From contig NZ_FOTF01000001.1 in assembly GCF_900114485.1 (NCBI RefSeq), positions 186,001 through 250,000 on the forward strand: a DNA stretch of 64,000 nt. Direction: 5' to 3'. Below are positions 1 through 7,189 of the stretch, one piece after another. The position numbers and the translations under genes are program-made. The DNA is from Loktanella salsilacus. Its GTDB lineage: Bacteria > Pseudomonadota > Alphaproteobacteria > Rhodobacterales > Rhodobacteraceae. The number at the start of each line of letters is the position of its first letter. Position 1 is the first letter of the stretch. Below the pieces are notes generated by a model. That model worked only from the letters and a program-made list of their open reading frames with translations. It had not been told where the DNA came from and searched no databases.

Positions 1-887
1 AAGTCGAGGAAGCGTTCCTCGATCATGCCTTCGCGGGCCTCTTTCACCACGGCGGGGATGGTCTGGTGGATCGGGGTGACATTGGGCAAGTGCCGCGTTT
101 CGGCGACTTTGGCGGCGATACCGACGTCCATCAGGTATTGCGTCACCTGCGCGCGTAGCTTTTTAAAGCCTGCATCGTGGTTCATCGCGTCGCGGTTACG
201 GGGGCGCGGGATGTTGACGGCGACAGGATCGGCAAGCGTGCCATCGGGGTTCAGCACGATGATGCGGTCGGCCAGCAAGATCGCCTCGTCCACGTCGTTG
301 GTGATTAGGATGCAGGTCTTCTTGTCGGCCTCCCAGATCTCTAGGATTTCGTCGGCAAGGTTGGCGCGGGTCAGCGCATCAAGGGCGGACAAAGGTTCGT
401 CCAGCAGCAGCAGGTCAGGCTCCATCGCCAGTGCACGGGCCACGGCGACGCGTTGGCGCATGCCGCCGGACAGTTCCGACGGATAGCGGTGGGCGGCGTG
501 GGGCAGCCCGACCATGGCGATGTAGTGATCGGCCTTGGCGGTTTGCTCTGCCTTGGGCAGCTTGCCGTGGACTGCCTCAATCGCGAGCATGATGTTGCCG
601 CGCACGGTCAGCCACGGCATCAGGCTGTAGCTTTGAAACACAAGGCCGCGGTCTGGGCCGGGGCCGTCGATGGGCTTGCCGCGAAAGGTCAGATCGCCGG
701 TATCGGGTGCTTCTAGCCCGGCGATCAGGTTCATCAGGGTGGACTTTCCAGTGCCGGAAAACCCGAGGATGGCAAGGAATTCGCCTTCTTTCACATCAAG
801 GTCGATGTGTTTCAGGATTTCGGTCCGGTGGGTGCCTTCCCCGAAACCTTTGCCGACGTCTTTGAATTGCAGAATGCTCATATCCAT
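1..887 (-). CDS. Nitrate/nitrite ABC transporter ATP-binding protein (3' end outside window)
   Basis: ATPase that drives nitrate import with the NrtB-type permease and NrtA-type binding protein encoded upstream. The minus-strand frame shows the Walker A motif GFSGTGKST, the ABC signature LSGGMRQR, and a Walker B/D-loop of the form LLLLDEPLSALDA. The start is ATG at 887, overlapping the permease stop as TGATG; a second in-frame ATG lies at 881. About 295 residues are present and the reading frame runs off base 1. The part past the ATPase domain is a C-terminal extension of the kind seen in NrtC/NrtD/CmpD-like proteins. Translational coupling and shared direction place it in the nrtA-nrtB operon. 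The family is clear; NrtC versus NrtD naming cannot be settled from a partial gene. Confidence 0.9.
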   Translation of the reverse strand, partial: MDMSILQFKDVGKGFGEGTHRTEILKHIDLDVKEGEFLAILGFSGTGKSTLMNLIAGLEAPDTGDLTFRGKPIDGPGPDRGLVFQSYSLMPWLTVRGNIMLAIEAVHGKLPKAEQTAKADHYIAMVGLPHAAHRYPSELSGGMRQRVAVARALAMEPDLLLLDEPLSALDALTRANLADEILEIWEADKKTCILITNDVDEAILLADRIIVLNPDGTLADPVAVNIPRPRNRDAMNHDAGFKKLRAQVTQYLMDVGIAAKVAETRHLPNVTPIHQTIPAVVKEAREGMIEERFLD

Positions 888-1969
888 CACCGCTGCGCTG
901 AGAAGGTAAAGAAGGACTGCATCGCGAACATGACCCGGTCGAGCAGGAAGCCGATGATGCCGATGGTCAGCACCGCAACGATGATCCGCGCCAGCGATTG
1001 GGAAGATCCATTCTGGAATTCGTCCCAGACGAATTTGCCAAGGCCCGGGTTCTGCGCCAGCATTTCAGCGGCGATCAGCACCATCCAGCCCACGCCCAGC
1101 GACAGGCGCAATCCGGTAAAGATCAGCGGCAAGGCGGACGGCAGCACCAGTTTGGTGATCTTGGCGTAGGGGCCCATTTTCAGCACGCGGCTGACGGAAA
1201 TCAGGTCGCGGTCAATGGACGCCACGCCCAGCGCCGTGTTGATCAGCGTCGGCCAGAGCGAGCAGAGCGTCACGGTGATGGCAGACACGAGGAAGGATTT
1301 AGAGAAAAAGCCGTCGTTGGTGGCATAGACCGCGCTGACGACCATCGTGACGATGGGCAACCACGCAAGGGGAGAGACCGGTTTGAAGATCTGGATCAGC
1401 GGGTTCAGCGCCGCATTGGCTGTGGGCGACAGGCCCGCCGCAATGCCAAGGGGGATGGCGATGGCGGATGCGATCAGGAAGCCGAAGAACACCGTCTTGA
1501 TCGAGGTCCAGATCTGCCCGTAGTAGGTCGGCGATCCGGTATATGCGATCTCTTTCACTTCGTCGCCGCGGCCCGCGTCGATCAGGCGCTGGTTACGCTG
1601 GTCAAGGCGGTCGGTGAACACAGCCTCTTTTTCCCATTTCACCACTGCGTCGGCGTGCAGGCCCTTTGCCTCTTGCCAGACGGCGACCGGGCCGGGGATC
1701 GCGCCAAGGGACGTGACGACCTTGGGTGCCAGCGCCGACCACAGCATCAGGAAAATCGCGATGGACAGCAGGGGCACGCCCAGCAAGCGCCAGATTTCTT
1801 TGCCCTGCGCGCGGGGGTTATCCCCTGCAGCCGCCTTGAGCATTGGCGTCACCCAAGCAAGGCCAAGGACGGAAAACCAGGCGTCGGCCTTGTTGATGCG
1901 GGTGAACCAGACGGCGCGGCGGGCTTCGCGGTGCTGGGCTTGGATGTGATCGGGATCGACGACGGTCAT
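887..1969 (-). CDS. nrtB: Nitrate ABC transporter permease NrtB
   Basis: Inner-membrane permease of the nitrate/nitrite importer, 360 residues. The C-terminal 200 residues form a BPD_transp_1-type domain with several hydrophobic segments, and an EAA-type loop lies around the LGVASIDRDLISVSRVL and LPSALPLIFTGLRL stretches. The N-terminal 80 residues end in one membrane segment (PLLSIAIFLMLWSAL), followed by a charged periplasmic stretch before the core. It starts with ATG at 1969, 68 bases after the binding-protein gene, and a strong hairpin sits in that gap. It overlaps the ATPase gene by one base. Expression should follow the NasT-controlled leader in front of nrtA. Confidence 0.92.
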   Translation of the reverse strand: MTVVDPDHIQAQHREARRAVWFTRINKADAWFSVLGLAWVTPMLKAAAGDNPRAQGKEIWRLLGVPLLSIAIFLMLWSALAPKVVTSLGAIPGPVAVWQEAKGLHADAVVKWEKEAVFTDRLDQRNQRLIDAGRGDEVKEIAYTGSPTYYGQIWTSIKTVFFGFLIASAIAIPLGIAAGLSPTANAALNPLIQIFKPVSPLAWLPIVTMVVSAVYATNDGFFSKSFLVSAITVTLCSLWPTLINTALGVASIDRDLISVSRVLKMGPYAKITKLVLPSALPLIFTGLRLSLGVGWMVLIAAEMLAQNPGLGKFVWDEFQNGSSQSLARIIVAVLTIGIIGFLLDRVMFAMQSFFTFSAQR

Positions 1970-2001
1970 GGCGTGGCTCCGTGGGTGGGATCAGGGGGCA
2001 G

Positions 2002-2030
2002 TGCCGTCCCGCCAGCGCGGCGGGACGGCA
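2002..2030 (-). promoter_or_regulatory. Strong intercistronic hairpin between nrtA and nrtB
   Basis: Perfect 12-bp inverted repeat (TGCCGTCCCGCC, 5-base loop, GGCGGGACGGCA) in the 68-base gap after nrtA. No U-tract follows it on the minus strand, so complete termination is unlikely. By analogy with other ABC operons it may protect the 3' end of the binding-protein message, giving more binding protein than permease. That role is inferred. Confidence 0.6.
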
Positions 2031-2037
2031 TGTGGCA

Positions 2038-3387
2038 TCAACCAGCGATGTCGCCGGACTTCAGGCCAATCGGCAGGCTGTCGATATAGGCGTTGGGGGT
2101 TTTGCCGTCGTAGGGGATGCCGTCGATGATGTCGGCGGCGGGTGTCGGGGCTTTGTAGCCGTCGCTATCCCATGGGAAGTCAGCCTCTGCCGCCAGATCT
2201 TCGTCGACCAGCATGCGGGCGGCTTCAAGGTAGATGTCCGGACGGTAGACGGACTTTGCGGTTTCATCGAACCAAGCGTCGTCTTTGGGTTCAGCGATCT
2301 GGCCCCAGCGGCGCATCTGGGTCAGGTACCAAACGGCGTCGGAATAGAACGGATAGGTCGCGTTGTAGCGAAAGAACACGTTGAAATCGGGCACATCGCG
2401 CACATCGCCGGGCTCGTATTCGAAGGTACCGGTCATGGACGCCGCGATGACCTCGGCGTCAGCGCCGACGTATTCGGGGCGCGCCAGGATCGAGACCGCT
2501 TCGGCGCGGTTGGCGTTGTCGTTTTCATCCAGCCAGATTGCCGCGCGGATCAGCGCCTTGGTCAGGGCCAGCGTGGTATTTGGGTTTTCTTCGGCAAAGG
2601 CGTCGGTGATGCCGAATACTTTTTCAGGGTTGTTCTTCCACAGCTCGTAATCGGTAATGACCGGCACACCGATGCCTTTGACGACGGCCTGCTGGTTCCA
2701 CGGCTCGCCCACGGCGTAACCGTCGATTGTGCCGGCTTCCATCGTAGCGGGCATCTGCGGCGGCGGGGTGACGGACAGCATGACATCAGCGCCGATGGTG
2801 CCGGTGGTGTCAGCGGGCGTATATTGGCCGGGGTTCAGACCGCCAGCGGCCAGCCAGTAACGCAATTCGTAGTTGTGGGTGGAAACCGGGAACACCATGC
2901 CCATGTTGAAGGGCTTGCCAGCCGCTTTGTAGCTTTCGACGACGGGGGCCAGTGCAGAGGCGCTGATCGGGTGCTGCGGTTTGCCGTCGGCATCCGTTGG
3001 GATGTTTGGCTTCATCGCCTCCCACACGGTGTTCGACACGGTGATGCCGTTGCCGTTCAGGTCCATGGAAAAGGGCGTGATGATGTGCGCTTCGGTACCG
3101 TAACCGATGGTTGCTGCCAGCGGTTGACCGGCCAGCATATGTGCGCCGTCCAGTTGACCACCGATAACGCCGTCGAGCAGAACCTTCCAGTTGGCCTGCG
3201 CTTCGAGCGTGACAAACAGACCTTCGTCCAAGAAATACCCATTCTCGTAGGCGATGGCGAGCGGCGCCATGTCGGTCAGCTTGATAAAGCCGAAGGTCAG
3301 CTCGTCCTTCTCAAGCTCCAGCATTTCGGCAAAGGCCGGGCTGGCGATCATCGTGGTTGCCATCAGGCTGCAGAGTAGTTTTCTCAT
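2038..3387 (-). CDS. nrtA: Periplasmic nitrate-binding protein NrtA (CmpA/NrtA family)
   Basis: Substrate-binding component of the nitrate importer, 449 residues, close to the usual NrtA length. A Sec-type signal peptide is visible ([20 protein letters not shown], cleavage after AFA). The mature part has family blocks such as [36 protein letters not shown] and [14 protein letters not shown]. It lies first in the nrtA-nrtB-ATPase operon behind a 270-base leader that holds two hexaloop hairpins and a terminator. NasS, encoded next upstream, is a cytoplasmic relative of the same fold. Nitrate versus nitrite or cyanate preference cannot be read directly, but the nasS/nasT context favours nitrate. 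Confidence 0.93.
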   Translation of the reverse strand: MRKLLCSLMATTMIASPAFAEMLELEKDELTFGFIKLTDMAPLAIAYENGYFLDEGLFVTLEAQANWKVLLDGVIGGQLDGAHMLAGQPLAATIGYGTEAHIITPFSMDLNGNGITVSNTVWEAMKPNIPTDADGKPQHPISASALAPVVESYKAAGKPFNMGMVFPVSTHNYELRYWLAAGGLNPGQYTPADTTGTIGADVMLSVTPPPQMPATMEAGTIDGYAVGEPWNQQAVVKGIGVPVITDYELWKNNPEKVFGITDAFAEENPNTTLALTKALIRAAIWLDENDNANRAEAVSILARPEYVGADAEVIAASMTGTFEYEPGDVRDVPDFNVFFRYNATYPFYSDAVWYLTQMRRWGQIAEPKDDAWFDETAKSVYRPDIYLEAARMLVDEDLAAEADFPWDSDGYKAPTPAADIIDGIPYDGKTPNAYIDSLPIGLKSGDIAG

Positions 3388-3440
3388 GTCGATTTCCTTG
3401 CGATGGATCTGGAGCGCGGTGGAAAGACGTCCCAGACAAA

Positions 3441-3547
3441 CAAAAATAGCCGCTGACCAACTTCATGCATTGGCATAAAGGGTCGAGCGGCTTTGCTCGG
3501 GTAACCCGGACTTGGGAATGGGGTCAGGCGGACGCCATTGTCTGCCT
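3441..3547 (-). promoter_or_regulatory. NasT-type (ANTAR) antitermination leader RNA of nrtA
   Basis: Read on the minus strand, the leader holds two stem-loops with six-base loops. P1 (3547-3526) has stem AGGCAGAC/GTCCGCCT with one A-C mismatch and loop AATGGC. P2 (3499-3484) has stem CGAGC/GCTCG and loop AAAGCC. Both loops have A at position 1 and G at position 4, the hallmark of RNA bound by ANTAR proteins. The 3' arm of P2 is part of the 5' arm of the terminator that follows, so the two structures exclude each other. This matches the known NasT mechanism, in which NasT freed from NasS stabilises the hexaloops and lets RNA polymerase read into nrtA. Binding is inferred, not shown. Confidence 0.8.
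3448..3492 (-). terminator. Intrinsic terminator in the nrtA leader
   Basis: On the minus strand AGCCGCT-C-GACC (3492-3481) pairs with GGTC-AGCGGCT (3458-3448), with one bulged C and a 22-base loop, followed at once by ATTTTTG (3447-3441). It ends about 54 bases before the nrtA ATG. Its 5' arm shares bases 3484-3492 with the second hexaloop hairpin, so it acts as the off state of the antitermination switch. Confidence 0.75.
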
Positions 3548-3631
3548 ATGAACTTAGGTTAGGCGGCGCTTTGGCGGCGAAACAACAGTGAATGCGGGCT
3601 TAGGTGCAACTGCAGCGTGATTTTCTGCATC

Positions 3632-3655
3632 GCGGCATAAGAGTGCCGCTTTTTG
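3632..3655 (+). terminator. Plus-strand terminator-like hairpin just behind nasS
   Basis: GCGGCA, loop TAAGAG, TGCCGC, then TTTTT on the plus strand (stem 3632-3649). In the minus direction, in which nasS and nrtA are read, no U-run follows, so it points against the local genes. It could stop antisense transcription into nasS. The short stem makes this uncertain. Confidence 0.4.
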
Positions 3656-3657
3656 CA

Positions 3658-4758
3658 TCACTCTGGCAGGTCGGCGCTGAAATCCTGCCCATCAAACGAA
3701 CGGGCAAAGCCGCTGGGGCGCATCTGGTAGCCGGGAATCGCGTGGACGATCTGGCTATGCAGATCGGTGCGGAAGGTCGCCACAGCCGCCGCGCGGGCGC
3801 TGGTGCGGTCCAATCCCATGCGGGCGGCCAGCTGCGTGCCGATCCAAGCCGCGTGCTGCGGCTGGGGGGTATAGCGGGTGAAATCGACGAAGCCGGGCAC
3901 GCTGCGGCTGTCACCGCGCGGCGTGATTGTCAGATGACCGGACAAGGCGCGGTCGATGACTTCGTCCGGCACCTCTAGATAATCGCGGCCCGACAGCATG
4001 GCGCAGGCGCTGGTGCGATGGGATGGGTCGGCCAGCCATTCGCCCGCCCGCCACAGCGCGCGGATCAGGCCGCACAGCGGCTCTGGCGCGGTATCGGCCA
4101 GATCAGCCCGCACGCCAAGCACCTTTTCCGGCGCACCGGGCCAGATCGCGGCACCGGGCAGCAGCAAAGCGCCAGAGCCGTTTTCAACCGCCATAGAGCC
4201 CCAAGGCTCTCCGACACAAAAGGCGTCGAGTTCTTCGGCGGCGAGTGCGGCGGCCATCAAGGGCGGCGGCACGGTGCGGATATCAACGCCGGCAGGCGCA
4301 GGCAGGCCCAGCGCGGTCAGCCAGTGATACAGCAGTTCGGCATGCATCGAAAACGGGAACGGCACGCCAATACGCAGCGGGCCATTTGCGGCGGCGATCA
4401 AGGCGAGCCCTGCGGCGCGGGCATCGTGGAAATCAAAACCGTGGCCATTGGCGCGCAGGCGCTCTTCGATCCGGCGGCTGACGCCGATCACTTCGCCATT
4501 GGTCGACAGTACAGCCACAGCCGCGAGCGGTCCCCCTGCCCCGCTGAGGCCCAGCGCGGTGGCGACAGGCATGGGGGCAAGCATCTGCGCCGCCATGACT
4601 TGGCCGAAAGACACCATATCACGCAGCGCCGACCACGAATGGGCGCGGCGCAGATCAAGCGTGACGCCTTCGGCGCGGTCAAAGCCCATTTCACGGGCGA
4701 CGATCAGCGGGGCTGCGTCAATCAGGGGCAGAAAGCCGACGGGCAAATGCGTGGTCAC
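3658..4758 (-). CDS. nasS: NasS, cytoplasmic nitrate-sensing partner of NasT
   Basis: A 366-residue CmpA/NrtA-family protein with no signal peptide: it opens MTTHLPVGFLPLIDAAPLIV, directly in the binding fold. Family blocks include GVTLDLRRAHSWSALRDMV, GPLRIGVPFPFSMHAELLYHW and LDAFCVGEPWGSMAVENG, which parallel NrtA. In known NasS-NasT systems NasS binds and holds NasT when nitrate and nitrite are absent, and releases it when they bind. The start overlaps the nasT stop by four bases (ATGA at 4755-4758), so the pair is translationally coupled. The gene lies directly upstream of the nrtA leader it should control. Assignment rests on family, missing export signal and context together. Confidence 0.88.
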   Translation of the reverse strand: MTTHLPVGFLPLIDAAPLIVAREMGFDRAEGVTLDLRRAHSWSALRDMVSFGQVMAAQMLAPMPVATALGLSGAGGPLAAVAVLSTNGEVIGVSRRIEERLRANGHGFDFHDARAAGLALIAAANGPLRIGVPFPFSMHAELLYHWLTALGLPAPAGVDIRTVPPPLMAAALAAEELDAFCVGEPWGSMAVENGSGALLLPGAAIWPGAPEKVLGVRADLADTAPEPLCGLIRALWRAGEWLADPSHRTSACAMLSGRDYLEVPDEVIDRALSGHLTITPRGDSRSVPGFVDFTRYTPQPQHAAWIGTQLAARMGLDRTSARAAAVATFRTDLHSQIVHAIPGYQMRPSGFARSFDGQDFSADLPE

Positions 4759-5339
4759 GACAGCAGCCCCGCCGTGGACACCAGCGCCTCTGCTACGTCG
4801 ATGACCTTGCGGCCTTGGTCCATCGCGGCGCGGCGCAGCAAGTTATAGGCGGCATCTTCGTCGATGCCTTTGGCCTTCATCAACAGGCCCTTGGCGCGGT
4901 CGATGACTTTGCGCTCTTCTAGCGCGCGTTTGGTGGTGGCCAGTTCAGTACGCATCTGGCGGAACATGCTGAACCGCGCAATGGCGGCGTCGATGATCGG
5001 CTTGAGCCGGTCGGCGCGCAGCCCGTCGACAACATAGGCGGACACCCCTGCCTCGATCGCCAAGCGCGTCAGGTCGGCGTCGCTTTGGTCGACAAACAGC
5101 GCGACGGGACGTTCCAGCGGGGCAGAGGCAAGCGTCAGCGCCTCGAGCGCATCGCGCGACGGGTTATCAAGGTCAATCAGCACGATATCGGGGTTGTGCG
5201 CGGCGATTGACGCGGTCAGCCGGGTCATATCGGTGACGGTCGTCAGCTCGTATTCCCCCGCGCGCAGCAGGCTTTGTTCGATCAAGGCGGCGCGGGCCGG
5301 GTCGCTTTCAACGATGGTGATTTTCAAGCGGCGCTGCAT
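4755..5339 (-). CDS. nasT: NasT, ANTAR-domain antitermination regulator
   Basis: 194-residue response-regulator-like RNA-binding protein. The N-terminal receiver-like domain opens MQRRLKITIVESDPARAALI, has the phosphorylation-region motif NPDIVLIDLDNPS, and shows VALFVDQSDADLTRLAIEAGVSAYVVDG further on. The C-terminal ANTAR domain carries RALEERKVIDRAKGLLMKAK and DEDAAYNLLRRAAMDQGRKV, the three-helix pattern of the family. ATG at 5339 is preferred; an upstream TTG at 5375 would add 12 residues. In this family receiver phosphorylation is usually not the trigger; release from NasS is. Its likely target, a double-hexaloop leader, is present ahead of nrtA. It forms a coupled pair with nasS. Confidence 0.92.
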   Translation of the reverse strand: MQRRLKITIVESDPARAALIEQSLLRAGEYELTTVTDMTRLTASIAAHNPDIVLIDLDNPSRDALEALTLASAPLERPVALFVDQSDADLTRLAIEAGVSAYVVDGLRADRLKPIIDAAIARFSMFRQMRTELATTKRALEERKVIDRAKGLLMKAKGIDEDAAYNLLRRAAMDQGRKVIDVAEALVSTAGLLS

Positions 5340-5479
5340 AGGGGCAGCGTCACCAGAGGCGCCGGCGATTGGCAACGGTTTGCGCGATTATTTGGCCCAT
5401 AAAAAGTGCAGGTGCCACTATTTCAGGCAGTTGCGCCAGTCGCCGACGGCAATTGCACCATTTTGCGGGTACGATTGGG

Positions 5480-6094
5480 TCAGTACAGCCCTGCTTCGCG
5501 CGCAATCATGGCCGCTTGGGTGCGATTGGCAGCACCGATTTTGCGATACAGCGTTTTGACATGCAGCTTGACCGTCGGCTCTAGCACATCCAGATCGCGG
5601 GCGATTTCCTTGTTGGATTTACCCTCTGTCAGACCCTTGAGGACCTGCAATTCGCGCGCGGTCAGTTTTTCCGCCAATGGGTTAGAGGTGACATCGTCCA
5701 CAGCGGTCATAAATTCGATGGGCGCGTATTGTTCGCCCATAGCCATGAATTTGACGGCGTTAATAAGGGACTTGGCAGGCAGCGATTTCGGCACAAAGCC
5801 AGCGGCGCCAGCCTCTAGCGCGTCTTCGGCGATCTGGCGCGTCGCCTCGCCAGAGATTAGCGCGACACGCTGGCCGCCCCCCATCGCAATCGCGGTGCGC
5901 AAGCCGTTCAGCCCGTTCATGCCGGGCATGTTGTAGTCCAGCAGCACCAGATCATAGGGCGCGTCCGCCTCGATCCGCGCGCAGGCTTCGCCAAAGGTGC
6001 CGACGGATGCGGTTTCCATGCCGCCCTGGGATTGCAGAAACATCACCAGCGTATCGCGCAAAAGGTCATGGTCGTCGGCGATCAATACTCTCAT
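5480..6094 (-). CDS. LuxR/NarL-type response regulator
   Basis: 204-residue two-component regulator. The receiver opens MRVLIADDHDLLRDTLVMFL and has the acceptor Asp in YDLVLLDYNMPGMNGLNGL. The C-terminal HTH has the LuxR signature LTARELQVLKGLTEGKSNKEIARDLDV, followed by a recognition helix ending TVKLHVKTLYRKIGAANRTQAA. ATG at 6094. It is read away from the SUOX-like gene and the hybrid kinase at 6655-9730 across a 560-base gap, so the hybrid kinase with its own Hpt domain is the natural candidate partner. It lies 140 bases upstream of nasT on the same strand, but nothing else ties it to nitrate control. Target genes are unknown. Confidence 0.88.
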   Translation of the reverse strand: MRVLIADDHDLLRDTLVMFLQSQGGMETASVGTFGEACARIEADAPYDLVLLDYNMPGMNGLNGLRTAIAMGGGQRVALISGEATRQIAEDALEAGAAGFVPKSLPAKSLINAVKFMAMGEQYAPIEFMTAVDDVTSNPLAEKLTARELQVLKGLTEGKSNKEIARDLDVLEPTVKLHVKTLYRKIGAANRTQAAMIAREAGLY

Positions 6095-6654
6095 GCGCTA
6101 TCCCTAGTCATGTCTTTGGCTGTCAGTATGCCATTTACTGGCGCGATTTTCGCAAAAATTTTCGACAACTTTAACTATTATGGATACCTTTACTAGCCTG
6201 AGATACCTCTAACAGACATCGCATTGCCTGACGATAACCCGTTCGGACACTGCCCTGCCCAATGGCCTGCACCAGACATCGCCGTTTTTCACCGCAAAAT
6301 GCGATCGCAATGAATATACGCCATATGAATAGAACTCAGCCCCATTTGCGAAGCGTAAAGAATACAGCCAGATATGATGCGAAAATCTATCTGCGATCCA
6401 ATTGCATTTGGCTTTATTTGGCGTAGGCGGGCGGCACAGCCTTATGCTAATTCTACATATCACCCGTCTCGCCTTAAAGGCGAAGGATACCGAAACTGAT
6501 GTCTGGCCCGATGACAGCATCTAGCGCAGCGGCCATGATAGCGTAGGTCATCCACGGTTAACCTATCCGAAAGGATAGCCGGCTATCCCAATGACCGCAT
6601 GCGGAACTAACGGGCTATCGGTATAGTTTTCTCATGATGTAAAAGGATGTAGCG
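6095..6654. other. 560-base divergent intergenic region, no supported gene
   Basis: Separates the response-regulator gene (minus) from the SUOX-like gene (plus) and must hold both promoters. It is more A+T-rich than its surroundings, with ATTTTCGCAAAAATTTTCG near 6145. A 103-codon minus frame at 6209-6520 has no recognisable domain and a composition unlike the neighbours, so it is not called. No RNA gene was recognised. Confidence 0.5.
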
Positions 6655-7170
6655 ATGCTTAAAATGGTTCTGAATACAGCTATGGGCGCAAGCCTTGCAC
6701 TGGCCTGTGCCACCGCCGCGCTGGCAGAGGATATGGCCGCACCGCAGGGCGACGTCCTGTTGACGGTCTCGGGCGATATCGATGTGACGAATGTTGGCGA
6801 CACCCTACAACTTGACCGCGAACAGCTTGCTGCGCTTGGTATGACATCGTTTGAAACGACAACCATTTGGTCCGACGGCATCCAAACCTATGAAGGAACG
6901 TCATTGGCTGCGCTTGCCGAACTGCTGGGCTTGACCGAAGGCAAGATATTGGCGACCGCGATTAACGACTATACTGTTGAAATCCCAGTATCTGACGCTG
7001 TCGAGGGCGGGCCGATCATCGCCGTTCTGATGAATGGCCAAGAAATGTCGGTCCGAGACAAGGGTCCGCTGTGGATCGTTTACCCCTACGATTCGAACAA
7101 GGACTATCGCTCTGAGGTTGTGTACTCGCGCAGCATTTGGCAATTGGACCGGATCGAAGTGATACGCTAA
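6655..7170 (+). CDS. Periplasmic SUOX-fold (molybdopterin-binding-like) protein, no Cys ligand
   Basis: 171-residue exported protein with signal peptide MLKMVLNTAMGASLALACA followed by TAALAE. The mature part resembles short proteins of the oxidoreductase molybdopterin-binding (sulfite-oxidase) fold: LTVSGDID near the start, TTTIWSDGIQTYEGTSLAALAELLG in the middle, and GPLWIVYPYD then WQLDRIEVI at the end. The only cysteine lies in the signal peptide, so the mature protein lacks the Cys that binds molybdenum in true SUOX enzymes. It is followed 19 bases later by a membrane-bound hybrid kinase, so a non-catalytic sensing or scaffold role for that kinase is plausible but inferred. Confidence 0.72.
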   Translation: MLKMVLNTAMGASLALACATAALAEDMAAPQGDVLLTVSGDIDVTNVGDTLQLDREQLAALGMTSFETTTIWSDGIQTYEGTSLAALAELLGLTEGKILATAINDYTVEIPVSDAVEGGPIIAVLMNGQEMSVRDKGPLWIVYPYDSNKDYRSEVVYSRSIWQLDRIEVIR

Positions 7171-7189
7171 GCTGATTGCAGGACGCATC

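Noticed and set aside
998-2089. 363-codon plus-strand frame over nrtB
   Set aside because: Shadow of the nrtB and nrtA genes; rich in Arg, Gln and His with no recognisable domain.
3625-3650. Possible sigma-54 promoter (GGCAC...TGC) upstream of nrtA
   Set aside because: Spacing between the GG and GC elements is one base short of the required distance, and the bases form a hairpin instead.
6209-6520. 103-codon minus frame in the intergenic region
   Set aside because: No ribosome site, domain or codon pattern like the neighbours; the region is needed for two promoters.
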